Notes: a model not told the origin generated them from the letters alone. A DNA stretch of 64,000 bases from Prostheceraeus crozeri (GCA_907163375.1 CAJQUW010006385.1:124001-188000), one strand, 5' to 3'; positions 33,419 through 45,523 are shown, numbered from the stretch's first letter. Numbers and translations: made by a program.

Positions 33419-34392
33419 ACGCTGATTCCAAATCCGGTCTCTGTTTTTCCGTCCGAGGCTTGCTTCACCCGCTAGAGCGATTTCCATAAACATTCTAACT
33501 CTGTCGTTTTTTCGTCAATGTCCAAAATTTTCAATAACGTCTCACCTCTAAACAAAGGCAGATACGAACAAGCCATGTTTTCCACTGAATTTGTCTCACT
33601 CCCAGCATTCAAACGAGCTATTGCACGACTTTCTACGATGTCTACAACCAAAGTTAGAAGATCGCTGCCGAGGGGGGATCAGAACTTTTTCTCTCCGATT
33701 GAGTTGGGAAGAAGTTCCTAGACCCAACTTTGACCAAAACGTCCGAATTTGCACTCCGTTTTCCCATCCGAGCACTCCTTCTGCCCGAAAAACGACTTTT
33801 CTCATCCCAAAACTTCCAACACCTGCCTTTTCCAACTCTGACGTTTTCCTGCCATTTTCCTCCCTAAACCCAAGAAAATTAATCCAAACTGAGCTTTCCA
33901 CTGCTTTTTTCTCATTCTCAGCTTTCAAATGAGCTATTGCACGACTTTCTACCATCTCTCACACCAAAGTTGGAAGTTTGGCGGGAGGGGGGGCGGACGT
34001 CAGCGAAAACTTTTTCTCTCCAATGTCGCTGGAAACATCCTTCCTAACCCAACATTTCACGTAGACTCCGAATCTGCCCTCCGTTTTCCCATCCGAGGCC
34101 TCCTTCATGCCGAATTCCAGCCTTTCTCATCCCAAAACCACCAACATCCAGCCTTTACACACTCTATTCCTCCCACATTCCTATCACCTTCCTTCCCATC
34201 CCTTACCCGAAAACTCCTTCCTTCCTTCCAGAGGGGGAGGGAACCGTTTCCTCCTCTCGGACCCATTCCTCCCAGCACATCCTTGGCCACCTCCCTCACC
34301 TTCCTGCCAGAGGTGGGGGGCTGAGTCAGCCTGATGACTCAGCATTTCACATTTTGGAATTGAATTTGGCACGGGCTTACTACTGCCCTACT
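33419..34392 (-). repeat. Polinton A right terminal inverted repeat
   Basis: Near-identical inverted copy of 16646-17622, ending GGGCTTACTACTGCCCTACT. It carries the same paired bZIP-type sites (TGAGTCA 34322-34328 and TGACTCA 34335-34341). Differences from the left arm are few and mostly in C/G runs. Confidence 0.9.
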
Positions 34393-35132
34393 TTTGAAAT
34401 TCGAAAGCGATTATGACGAATTATTAGGAAACATCGCACACCCGTCGGCTGGGTCGATCAAGCGGTCAAAAATGCGAGCCTTTAGCGACCACTTTTTTGA
34501 CATCTACTATCAGATCTAAGAACTACTACATAGGTCTCTCAAATCATCTATTGGCTATTCGCCTGCAGGACCAATTTTTAAAAAAATTCAAATTTCAAAT
34601 ATTAAATTCCATTATACAATTTTTTGATTTCTCTGTATCTGGTTGCAAATGATTTGTACTGTCATATTTTGGTAAAGTCTTATCTAGAAATACCCAAAGA
34701 TTATGCAGAAACACATTCTAACAAATTTAGACCTACTTAGCCGTCAAAATTCAAATAGTTTTGAAAAAAATTCAAATTTTAGATTTGAATTTCATGATAT
34801 ATTTTTTTTCATCTCTATAACTGCATGGATGCGATTTCTATTGCCATTATTTGATAATTATGTATTCATAATTGTTTCAGATTATTCAGAAGCACATTTA
34901 AATGTACTAATAAAGAGAAATTTAACGATCAAAATACTTTAATATTAGTAAAAATAGGTTTTATTTACGAACCCCGATATCCCTGACGAGCCCTCATTCG
35001 CAGTACCAAAAAATATATGCATTTCAAATTTGAGTCACTTATATTAACTAATACATTGACATCAACTTATAAAATGTCATTAGCAATATCGCAAATGAAA
35101 CAGTCATGAATATAAAGTTTGAAGTCATCCAT
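34393..35132. other. spacer with a diverged direct duplication
   Basis: AT-rich. About 34571-34740 and 34753-34930 are diverged copies of one unit (shared 'aaaaattcaaattt', 'catgatata/ccattatacaattttttgatttctctgta' and 'attatgcagaa/attattcagaa' blocks). No gene. The first ~45 bp match the block at 16477-16520. Confidence 0.5.
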
Positions 35133-35908
35133 TTACAAGTGGCGTCCATTATAGCGCACAACACATTCCAAAAGACTGTTGCCGTATTTTGGATTTGATT
35201 CTCCAACTTTGCTGCTACTGCAATACATTGCCGAGAAGTCCGAATGAACGGAATCAGAGGCCTGCTCACTATATGATCCAAGAGCTGAATGTTTTAGTTT
35301 GCAGAACTGTATGAGATGCTTCGTTACAATGTGGACGCTGGTAGTGACACTAATGGGCAATTCGCTGTAACTTTTTTCAAATGCTTTAATAGAACAATTG
35401 AAGTTTGGGTCCAATTCTTGTCCGAAACAAGTGATAAGAACACGATTGAACTCTTGAAGTAATTGCTTGTAGGGAACAAGTTCCAGACAACCATTTGACT
35501 CGCATATTGCTTGGAGCATATCAGTTTTCATCAGCAACAAGCGGCACATGTTGCCTGTAAATTCGCCGGAATGCATTTTTGGGCGAGTTATTCCTACGCG
35601 ACAAACCCACTGCCGACAAACTTCAGCAGAACGTGGGGATAATGACTCCATTTGGCGAAAAACTTTGTTGAATACACGCAACATTAAGTGTAATTCCGGA
35701 GGTGCGAGAAGGCTGATTATCATTTCAAGATCTTCTCCATTGATTAATGGGGGATTCGTTGTGCTCTGGCATGATCCTGCAATTCCAGTATCACGATACC
35801 TATTTGCCTCGGTTTTAACTGATCCTACTGTGCGAAGAGGATAGCTTCCTGAAGAAGGAGTCCCAAATTTTATTTTCGGACAACTGCAGAAAGCATATGG
35901 GTATGAAC

Positions 35909-36192
35909 TGTTGTAATATAATCTGTGATGTTTGTATATCTAATCCATGCGTTTCATTCAGCGGTGAGTGGCTGATTCACTCCAACGTCATTCCCCGATG
36001 ACTGTGATTCTGCTATTATTGGAGCTACGTCATCGTGTGCGCGATGTCGATGTCTGGAAAAAGAACTTTCACTTTCGCTGCTCAGGCCAGCTACGCCTGA
36101 CGTCAAGAATTATAGCTTTCTGTCCGTTTACAATTCCTATGTTCAATAAACGATTGAAATGAACTGATATGACTTCTTCTACACTCGCAACA
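35909..36192 (+). repeat. copia 5' LTR
   Basis: Begins TGTTGTAATATAATCTG and ends ACTCGCAACA. AATAAA at 36145-36150 may serve as the polyadenylation signal. The gag ATG (36169) already lies inside the LTR. Confidence 0.95.
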
Positions 36193-36207
36193 GGTTATGG
36201 ACCCAAG
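36193..36207 (+). promoter_or_regulatory. copia primer binding site, half initiator-Met tRNA type
   Basis: GGTTATGGACCCAAG follows the LTR without a gap and resembles the complement of the anticodon arm of initiator-Met tRNA, the cleaved-tRNA primer used by Drosophila copia. One or two positions differ from the usual match. Confidence 0.7.
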
Positions 36208-36790
36208 TCGCCTGTTTCAAGCACTGCTACGCGCAACGTACTACGACACCCTCATCTATTCTTCGACGGCGACTCTGTGAACTACAAACTGTGGGAGACA
36301 AAGTTCCTGTCATATCTTTACACGAAAGATAGTGATTTCTACGATGTTGCTACAGCAAAGACATCCCCCGGACCTACCGACAAACCGAATCGATCGGTGT
36401 ACGCGGAACTGGTACAGGTACTGGATGACAAATCCTTACATCTATTAATTAACGACGCTCCCAACGATGGAAACAAAGCTCTACAGATTCTACGGAGTAG
36501 ACATCAATCGTGTGAGAAATCCCGAATCATCTCTCTGTACCATGGGCGTCAATCCCGGGGGGGATACGGGGGATATATCCCCCCCAATAATGACAGCTTG
36601 GGGATGAGTAATGCATTTATTCCCACCCCCAAAAAAATCTCTGACATTCACAAAATGAATATTGTAAAAAGTTGCATTTGTTCCTTGGCCACATATTAAA
36701 ATTTTTCATAATTTACGTCAATCTCTGAAAAGTTTCTGCTAATGTTGACTGTTGAATAAATTTCCTCTTTCATTCATCCTTCATGTGCAG

Positions 36791-37103
36791 ACGTTGCGAC
36801 AGGGGGTATATGATGCGGATGATTATGTCACTGACAGGCAAGTGAAATTAGTTAATCATCGCCAATTTCCTGCGTCGGAATTTAGTGTATCTTTGTTAAT
36901 ATTTCATGAAAATGAGCGATGGGTTTCGTATGCACATGTGGTTTTGCTTTTATCGTCGATGAGGAAATGTTCAGCATCTTTGTTTATGACGATAAGGAAG
37001 CGACTCAGCGAGAAATGTTGCGGACTTCATGCTGAGATAATGCATTTGGAAATTTTCGAATACAATCTCCAGCGGCTGTTTAATCCACTAGCTGAAAAAT
37101 GAG
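36791..37103 (+). CDS. exon-like ORF carried by the hAT element
   Basis: A pyrimidine-rich acceptor (ATGTGCAG) ends at 36790. The frame is then open for ~104 codons to a TGA at 37100-37102, followed at once by GTGAGT. The translation is protein-like (HENERWVSYAHVVLLLSSM, FMTIRKRLSEKC, LEIFEYNLQRLFNPLAEK) in an otherwise AT-rich element. I do not recognise it. It may be a captured host exon or the remnant of a transposon gene. Confidence 0.3.
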
Positions 37104-37905
37104 GTGAGTCTGATCCGTGCGTACATGTTTATAATTACATTTCCCAATCAACATGCCCAAAATCAGTTTCTTACATTTCATTTGTTCGTCGATGTATAGC
37201 CTGACTTATAAGCCATCTGCATGTAGCTAACGATTCAATTTATCACATTGACTTGTCACAGTTTGAACGACCATAGCTGTTATCAGTTATCTCTTAATTG
37301 AAGAGTAAGTATACGTATATGTATACACAAGCTCATTATCACATTTTGAGAGGATTCTGCTTTGTCTCATAACTGGCTTGATATCAGAAGCAATCGACAT
37401 CTTAAACAGATTTAACACGAAAGTTACATTTTTGTATATAAGGTTATTGCTTACATGTAAAGTATCCTCCTTAATGTGCATGCAGTTACAGTGAATTAAG
37501 TAATCACATTTTCGTTTTAGGCTACATTTGTTGTTAGCTTAATCATTTTCTAATGTTAGATATGATTGAGAACTAAGTCAGGAAATACCAGAATTCGGAT
37601 AAATTATGTATTTCTTTTATCAGACATGATCTCGAGACGACCTTGATGAAGTTTATCTTCAATCCCGCAATTTTCGTTATGCGCCGGTTTAACATGCTTC
37701 ATTGTTACAATATGATAATATAAAATGATGTGTCAATTCTTTCTAACTAATGCAATTTTTGACGTTTTTTGATTGTCATTGATGTTAAGCATGATAATTT
37801 GAAAAATAAGCTCAAAAGATAAATGAATTTTTGCCTTTACAAGATTTGGATTTTTCTTTTGTTAAGAGTGTACATGGAAATATAGTGCGTATATTCTATG
37901 TATAT

Positions 37906-37908
<3 letters not shown>

Positions 37909-37943
<35 letters not shown>

Positions 37944-38384
37944 CTACGTATATCGTATATATCCTTGATGAAGGCACAGTCAGTTACAAGGAATGTGTCT
38001 AGATATTTGTCAGTTTACGAGTTTATTCTAAACTGATAAAGTTAATCAACTGATAATGAATGTCATGATGATATAACCAACCGAATGTGAAATTCATGAC
38101 AATAGTCAATTAGTGTATATATATATATATATATATATAGATAGATAGATATAAATAAAGATTGATGAAAACCAGAAAAAAGCTGGTTTTATATATATAT
38201 AAATATAATAGCTTATATATATATTATAATTATATAAGCTTATTACTTGTATAAAAAAAATATATATATTATTATATATATATTTATATAATTTTAGATA
38301 ATAATAAATATTAACATAATAATAATAATAGCAATAAAAATACAGATATTTTTTGTATATATATATATATATATATATATACAT
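37909..38384. repeat. AT microsatellites
   Basis: Runs of (TA)n at 37909-37940, 38115-38139 and 38357-38380 in very AT-rich DNA. The Tyr/Ile-rich minus-strand ORF over 38106-38384 is only translated microsatellite. Confidence 0.9.
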
Positions 38385-38992
38385 TGAACCCCACTAAATA
38401 TATCAAAAAATTTGCCTCCACGTTTATCACGTCAATGATGGCTCATCCCCCCCAATCATAAATATAAATTGACGCCACTGCTCTGTACACAGAACTAACA
38501 ACTCTTCAAATGGAGGATCATGAGGACATTACGGACTACCTCATCCGTTCTGAGACAGCTATTTCCAGCCTACACGCAACAGGTGAGAGTGTCAGCGATA
38601 ACCTAGTCATAGCTATGATATTAAAAGGGCTTAATAAAAGTTACAACACTTTCGTCATAGTACACAACCAGACTGATACTATCAAAACACTCACAGAACT
38701 CAAAGCTAGTCTCATCAATTTCACAAACTCACAAAACTTGCGTCAAGAAAAGGATCAAGTTATGAAAACAATATACCGGCCTAGACAAAACAATTACAGC
38801 CAAGATAGATGACCCGAGCATACCGCTAACCACAAAAACGTTATTTGCCTAGCTTGCGGTAAGAAAGGCCATAATAGCAAATCCTGTAGATCAAAAGAGA
38901 ACCTATCCTGTTCATACTGTAAGGGCAAAAGACATGTTGAATCCGTATGCTTTAAGAAAAAGCGTGACCAGCAAAATGTCACAGAAGCCAAT

Positions 38993-41900
38993 TTGACAAA
39001 TACGTACACGTTCGCTTGCAGTATATCCAACATGCCTACGGCTCAATCTGAAAATGCCATGTCATTGACCAGAAACATTGGTAGAACCAACAGAATTCTA
39101 ATTGACTGCGGAGCAACAGCACATCTGATAAATAACAAGGACCTATTTATTGATCTTGATCCAAACTTCGACAGTACGAATCACTTTGTTGAACTAGCTG
39201 ATGGTCAACGCACAAACCAATTAATAGACGGCAAAGGTACAGCATTGATTGAAATAACAGATTCAGCAGGCAACATTCACAAACTTGCATTGAAAGAATC
39301 TTTGTATGCCCCTGCATTTCCGTCTAGTCTATTTTCCGTACAGAAGGCTACTGCCTCAGGAGGTCGGATTGACTTTACGCCCGATTCGTCAACTCTCTAT
39401 ACACCGAATGGAATCGAATTCCCAATTATTCAAGAAAATAGACTGTATTACTTCAAAACAGTTCAAACCACCACAAGCAAAGTGGCAAGAACGTTAAATC
39501 ATTGGCATCGTGCATTAGGACATGCGAACTTTGAAGACGTTCTAAAGTTGCCAAGAGCCACTACTGATATGGAGATAATTGATCCTACGAAACAGCATTG
39601 CGACACATGCTTTACAAATAAGCAAAACAGGAACAACATTCCTAAATCGACCACATCGAAAGTTGTCAAACCCTTCGAGAAAGTTAGTAGCGACTTGAGT
39701 GGTCCTATCACGCCTACGTCTAGCGAAGGATTCAAATACACTATCAACTTCATTGATCAATACTCAGGATTAGGATTCGTGTACTTCCTCAAAAGCAAAG
39801 ACGCAGCACATATTGCTTTAAGGCAATTCCTAGCTGATGTCTCCCCACATGGGAATGTGAAACAAGTACACACCGACAATGGTGGTGAATTCTTATCACA
39901 TCAATTTAGAGATATCTTGCTCGACAGAGGAATCAAACACACAACATCCGCTCCTCATTCTCCGTTTCAAAATGGACAAGCTGAGCGACAATGGAGAACA
40001 CTTACAAATTCCGCTAGATGTATGCTAAATGATGCAAATGTTCCAAAACAATATTGGACTTACGCCATGAAATATGCACAATACGTCAGAAATCGAATTC
40101 TATGTCGAAACACTGATAAAACGCCTTACGAAATCGTTACAGGCAAAAAGCCAAGTCTGCAGGACATCCGCGTTTTTGGACAACACTGTACAGTACTTGA
40201 TGAAACACAGAAAGGAAAATTCGACTCAAGAGGAATACCAGGCAGATTTCTAGGTATCAATCCTTTGAATCATGCAAACTATGTACATCAAAAAATGTCA
40301 AATTTCCTACGCAGCCAACACTCGAAATTCAATCCACAGAAACCTCCGAGCCTGTACACATGCCTACATTAATTGACGATGATGACATCAGTTTACCTGA
40401 AAATACAACACATGCAGATGAAGACACGTACGAACTGAACCTACATTCTCGACCTCCACGAACAAAAAAGGAACCAGATAGATACATCTATGAAAGTTTG
40501 AATGAAGTCATCGTACACGCATTGAGAACGGTATATGAGAACCCAGAAACATACACACAAGCTATCAAGTCCCGTGATTCGCAACACTGGAAGGAAGCCA
40601 TGGATAGCGAAATTGCATCTCTCGAAGAGAACGCTACATGGAAAGTCGAACAACTACCCCCAGGAAGAAAGGAAATCAAAGGAAAATGGGTATTTACAAC
40701 GAAATGTGACGAAAAAGGAGAAATTGTGAAGTACAAGGCACGATATGTGGCAAAAGGGTGTTCACAAGTCCCTGGGTTAGAATTTAGCGAAACATACTGC
40801 CCTACAACTCGTCTCACATCGATTCGCTTGCTTCTACAAACAGCTATGCAAAAGGATATGAAAAATTATCAATTAGATGTGAAGTCTGGATTCTTACATG
40901 CGCCGATAGAAACTGACATATACCTTGAAATGCCAGATGGATACGAAAAATTCATTGATGGTCAAAAACTCACTTGTCATCTACAAAAATCTATTTATGG
41001 ACTGAAACAAAGCGGTAGAAATTGGCACGAACTGATAACTACTTACTTGAATACATGTGGTTTCAAACAATCTGAAAATGATTCGTGTCTATTCACAAAG
41101 TCAAACAACAATAAAATAACTTACATTCTCATATGGGTAGACGATATCCTTATCGCTTCAAATGAACAAAACGAAATTGATCAAGTCAAGCATAACTTGG
41201 AAGGCAAGTTCAAGATGGATGATCGTGGCAAACTAAATTGGTTCCTAGGAATGAAATTCACACGAGAAGACCATACCTACATGATCAATCAATCTGCTTA
41301 CATCGACAAAGTCTTGACTAAGTTCAATATGAGTGAATGCAACACTACTCCGACCCCTGCAATTGAAGGTATAAAGTTACATGCATCACAAAATGAAGAG
41401 ACAACTGAATTCGACTATAGAGGCCTGGTTGGCAGTCTACTCCACCTGATGCTGGGAACTAGGCCAGACATAGCCTGGATTGTCAACAAACTTTCTCAGC
41501 ATCTCAACAACCCTGGACAAGAACATGTCAAAGCAGCCAAGTACGTTCTACGTTATCTAAAAGGTACGAAAGATTTCAATCTTTGTTACACAAAATCCGA
41601 AACATGTACATTGACTGGATACACAGATTCAGATTGGGGATCTAATACTGATGACCGAAAGTCAACCTCAGGCTATGTATTCAAAATAACCGGCCCAATA
41701 AGCTGGAAAACAAAACGACAACCAACAGTTGCTTTATCCTCGACGGAAGCTGAATATATCTCTCTCGCGGAGACAATCAAAGAAGAAATCTATCTCAGAC
41801 GACTGCTCGTTGATTTTGACCTACAAACTGAAGAAACCAAAATTTTCTGTGACAATCGCGGAGCTATTGCCTTATCCGAAAATCCGGTAAACCACCAGCG

Positions 41901-42069
41901 CACAAAACACATTGACATCCGCTATCATTTCATCCGTAACTACATCAGACAGAACACATGCTCTTTGTATCATATTAATTCTGATAGTAATCCAGCTGAC
42001 GCTCTGACCAAACCGCTAGGCAGATCCAAGTTCAAACGATTCTGTGATCTTATTTTTCTGACTCATTAA
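38993..42069 (+). pseudogene. pol: copia pol region (protease, integrase, RT, RNase H)
   Basis: In order: aspartic protease (LIDCGATAHL), gag-pre-integrase zinc region (HWHRALGH ... CDTC), integrase core with D...D...E (SSDLSGP, HTDNGGEF, NGQAERQ), reverse transcriptase (WKVEQLPPGRK, YQLDVKSGFLHAPI, KSIYGLKQSGRNWH) and RNase H (TDSDWGS, SSTEAEY, DNRGAIAL). Close to full copia length (~1,030 codons). It carries about one break. It supplies cDNA synthesis and integration. Confidence 0.95.
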
Positions 42070-42189
42070 ATGGTATTGAATATGATACTATGTACACATT
42101 TAACCCCCATTGCTTTACTGTTTACGTCATCTGTACTATTTCTCAAAGCATCTATGCATGTATATATATTCTGTTATTATACACAGATT

Positions 42190-42198
42190 AAGGGGGCG
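42190..42198 (+). promoter_or_regulatory. copia polypurine tract
   Basis: AAGGGGGCG directly before the 3' LTR, the usual place of the plus-strand primer. Confidence 0.85.
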
Positions 42199-42482
42199 TG
42201 TTGTAATATAATCTGTGATGTCTGTATATCTAATCCATGCGTTTCATTCAGCGGTGAGTGGCTGATTCACTCCAACGTCATTCCCCGATGACTTTGATTC
42301 TGCTATTATTGGATCTACGTCATCGTGTGCGCGATGTCGATGTCTGGAAAAAGAACTTTCACTTTCGCTGCTCAGGCCAGCTACGCCTGACGTCAAGAAT
42401 TATAGCTTTCTGTCCGTTTACAATTCCTATGTTCAATAAACGATTAAAATGAACTGATATGACTTCTTCTACACTCGCAACA
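42199..42482 (+). repeat. copia 3' LTR
   Basis: Same 284-bp unit as the 5' LTR with about four substitutions, followed by the TGAAC target duplication. Confidence 0.95.
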
Positions 42483-43756
42483 TGAACTCCCGTGTGCTTG
42501 TATCCCAGCAACAATATTAGCCAATTTAAGATCAACTGCGTAGGTGTATTTGAAATCCAGATTAGCTACATGTACTTTGAGTAAGTCCAATAATAACCGT
42601 ACATTTGTGTAACTTTCTTTTATATCAGGAACAATTGCCAGTATTATAATTCGTTTGACACTCGAATCCAAAAATCCTGTCGCAGAAGACGATGAAACAT
42701 TGTCAATTGAGGTACGTATGGACATACAAATCTTGAAATAGCCTCCACCACCGTCGAGTCCTAATTTCAATTGAAGGTTAGTGTGGCTGCTGTCAATCTG
42801 TCGATCATTGCAGATGTGCTGGATTAATTGGACTAAGTCATTACAAAACACAACAGGCTTAGATATCTCATGAGAACAAGCCACTGAGAGCACTATCTCG
42901 ACTTCGAAAATAATCATCACTGTTTGACTCTAACACTTTTACCAAGAACACTTCGCAGGAACGGCATAACCTTGTGAATCATGGCGGAGTTCGAAGCTCC
43001 CAGGGACAATTGTAAATTGCTCAGATTTTTCGCAGCAATGCTTCTTGGTGATTGATCATTTATAGCAAGGTTGATTCGGTTTGGCCCTCTTGTTTCGAGA
43101 TCTAAATGCTGATGAAGATTTGGTTCATGATGTCGCTCAGAAGAAGATGATTCTCTCCTTCTATGTGAAATCATACTGCTGGCTACAACATCCTGCGTAC
43201 GTTTATCAGAATCTTTGCACATATCTATTATATTTTGTCGAAGAGTGCTGACTGTACATTTATGAGTGATACCACGGCCAACCGGAGATTTGCATTGAAC
43301 GCATATAACTTGCACACTATTTCTTGTATCATGAGACATTGAATCAGGGGACTTGATAGTAAGACGACCTTTTTTACGTTTTGGTATACACGTTCCTTTT
43401 TTTCTTGCAATTTGACATATCAAGCATTCACAAAATGTATAGCCAACTGATCGCGTGTTTATTTCAAAAGCTGGTTTCACAAGGCTAAAGTCATAAACTT
43501 CCGGCAAGATACCCCGTTCCTTCACACCACTTTCAATTTTGAGAAGATTTGAGCGACAATTCGAGCAAATGGCAGCAGGTAGGCAGTCATCGTTTGTTGT
43601 ATAGTTTTCTATAAAGAAAGCTCGGATTCTTCGTAAAACGGCATCCGTGATTGGACAGTCTCCTTTTTTCATACATATAAGGCATACTCTATATCTGTTT
43701 TCTTCATGACTTCTAGCTTTGTTTGTATGTGCATGTGCCATCACAAAAGATAACAC

Positions 43757-45523
43757 GCGATAAGAATCAAGTCGTAATGTCGTATCGTTAGAATATTGGC
43801 ACTGTTAATTGTGATCAAGCGCACCAGTTGCTGCTGATAAACAGTTTGGAAGCTCGCGCATTAAAATCAATTATGTTGACACGGCGTTCATGAATAGAAT
43901 TCATCCTGTTTTATACCATTATCAGACAGACAGATATTCTTGACAGAGCAGATACTGTAGTGCATAGAGGTCGGATTATTAGATATCTATGTTAGGAGAG
44001 GACAATAGCATGGACATCTGAACTCTATGCTGCAGCGCGAGTGAATAGTGATCAAATCAATGAATTACTGCGGTGTCAGTGAGAAGAAGAGACAAGAATT
44101 TCAGGCGTTCGGTTTTCATTGCCGCTGAACACTCAGCGGCAATGACAATCTACACAGTTTGTCAAACAACAACAAGATCTTTAATGTTATATCCGAAGCA
44201 TCTTTTCGTATATGAGTTCCCATGAAGGAAATGGATATTGTGATAATCACGGTACAAGAAAAAATACGTCTGCAGTGCATAAAGTCATGTAGATAACAAA
44301 TTTATATATAATGTCATAAAATTCGCATAGGTTTCCCAGTGGAAAAATTTTGATAACATGATGCTGGGCCATTATCTACCCGACAGACAGCTGTTGGGAA
44401 GTTGTCGGGAGATGAAAGCCTGTGATCATTTGTCTCTCCTGTCGGCGAAACTTGGTGGTCCCGATACATTTGCGACAGTTATAAAACTTCTCTTTCAAGT
44501 GCCGATCGTGCAGGCGGAAACGTGGAGAGTGATGAACAAGGGAAACTTCTCTCGCCACCAATTATATCAAAGCTCCCCTCTCGCTTCTCCTATTAGCATT
44601 CCCTAAACACGGATGAACTTTCCAATGCATCACCACTGAGATGACGTCAATTTCGCATGCAGACTTGGAAAATTTTCTCTTCACTTTCTCTACCATTCAT
44701 TGTGACTGTTTGTGTGCAATCTTCTTCCGTCCAATTTCGCTCAATTCACTGAAGTCCATAATTTGTGAATAAGCTATGGGTAAGTCATTGACTGCATATG
44801 TGTCACATAACTAAATTTTCCAATAAATGTAAAATGTAGGCCTGTTGTACTTTCTGTAGTTGCTTGTCATCTTATTGAAAAGTTTACATGTCTACATATT
44901 GCCCATAATCAACGATAACATTGATTATGGAAATAGAATGGAGGATACTGATAGACGACTAACATATTTTATGAAAAGAATATTTTACATGCTGGTTACG
45001 GCTGATGAAACAAGGAGTAGAAAATCTTGTTCTTGATATAATAAGTCATATAATTATGAAGTTGTGGAAGGACCAAATAACCTAAGTACATCCACGGAGT
45101 TTTATCCATTGACAGTGATATTAATATATTCGGCGAAAATACCGTTTATTCTTTGTAGATTCCTACATGGAAAATGAATAGAAATAGTTGGTATCACATC
45201 ATAGATTATTTATACCTAAGTATTTAATACCAACAAAAAAAATTAGCCACTAACTATACTTCGTATTAGTTATCTTGCAAAATTTACGGTACCGGTACCA
45301 ACGAACAAGTGTTCTTCGATGTTTGTGTGCAAGAAATAGATATCAGTAAATGAGTATATTTGCAATTCATGTAGTATATTTGCAACAATGTTTAAATCAT
45401 GTCTGATTTTTCTTGTAGAGGTGTAAAATCCGTTATTCATTCTGTCCAGTCTTCTCTGTGGTCTCCTGCTTTGTGGTTCCCTGCTCCAAATCTATCGAAT
45501 TATCTGGCACTGAAAGGTATGTA
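43757..45523. other. spacer between RAG1-like transposase and Polinton B
   Basis: No gene recognised. It presumably includes the 5' end of the minus-strand transposon. The G+C-richer part 44340-44600 has TGTCGGGAG/CTCCTGTCGG inverted motifs. 45690-45752 just inside the Polinton B edge is a 24-bp tandem repeat. Confidence 0.5.
44116..44145. repeat. perfect 13-bp-stem hairpin
   Basis: TCATTGCCGCTGA, loop ACAC, TCAGCGGCAATGA. The same GCGGCAATGA motif sits at the centre of palindrome 2 (7471-7952), hinting at a related element. Confidence 0.75.

Larger units (their letters stand above)
16646..34392. mobile_element. Polinton A (Maverick), TIR-bounded fossil without capsid, ATPase or integrase genes
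   Basis: A 17.7-kb element with ~975-bp terminal inverted repeats starting AGTAG(T/G)GCAGTAGTAAGCCC. It carries gene I twice, a RING-like finger, a DEDD-exonuclease-like gene, three family-X genes, an overlapping PC4-like/TBP-like pair (plus strand) and PolB (minus strand). None of the integrase, packaging ATPase, capsid or protease genes seen in Polinton B is present. It is broken, with roughly half a dozen breaks in all, and also holds a non-autonomous hAT (28204-29436). The two repeat arms are still very alike, so it is not very old. No 6-bp target duplication is visible at the ends. Confidence 0.85.
36541..38480. mobile_element. non-autonomous hAT inside copia gag
   Basis: Ends CATGGGCGTCAAT and, complemented, CAGTGGCGTCAAT. 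The 8-bp duplication CTCTGTAC is at 36533-36540 and 38481-38488. G/C runs follow each end ('cggggggg' / 'ccccccc'). No transposase. The interior holds an exon-like ORF and long AT microsatellites. It is the youngest layer of the nest. Confidence 0.92.
36169..38990 (+). pseudogene. gag: copia gag region
   Basis: Opens with MTSSTLATGYGPK, then a copia Gag domain (F-x-GDSVNYKLWETKFLSYLYTKD) and, beyond the inserted hAT, the second half (EDITDYLIRSE-x3-SLHATGESVSDN) and a pair of zinc knuckles (CLACGKKGHNSKSC and CSYCKGKRHVESVC). Gag forms the nucleoprotein particle. The reading frame starts in the 5' LTR and runs across the primer binding site. Broken. Confidence 0.85.
35909..42482 (+). mobile_element. 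Ty1/copia LTR retrotransposon, young but broken
   Basis: Two 284-bp LTRs (TG...CA) flanked by the 5-bp duplication TGAAC (35904-35908 and 42483-42487). The order of parts is gag, zinc knuckles, protease, integrase, reverse transcriptase, RNase H, the copia order. The LTRs differ at about four positions (~1.4%), so the insertion is recent. The element is broken, with about two or three breaks, and has a 1940-bp hAT inserted in gag. Confidence 0.95.
35133..43756 (-). pseudogene. DNA transposase with RAG1-N-terminus-like zinc region (N-RAG-TP-like), split by copia
   Basis: The minus-strand gene begins with four Cys pairs: RVCLICM (C25, C28), ICSNC (C64, C67), CECLIC (C109-C114) and VICVQC then H-x-C (about 151-167), a layout like the zinc region upstream of the RAG1 core. 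The later part has likely catalytic acids in LGLDGGGG, VDLKLANI and SEQASDSVH. This pattern recurs in a widespread invertebrate transposase family, some of it described from molluscs as N-RAG-TP (from memory). Two frames meet in a TGATG stop/start overlap near 42918-42920, most simply a frameshift. Then the copia element splits the gene at its TGAAC target. The remainder (35133-35903) continues with PPELHLML and ends at a stop. Terminal repeats were not found. Confidence 0.65.

Noticed and set aside
38106-38384. 92-codon Tyr/Ile-rich ORF on the minus strand
   Set aside because: Translated AT microsatellite inside the hAT element.
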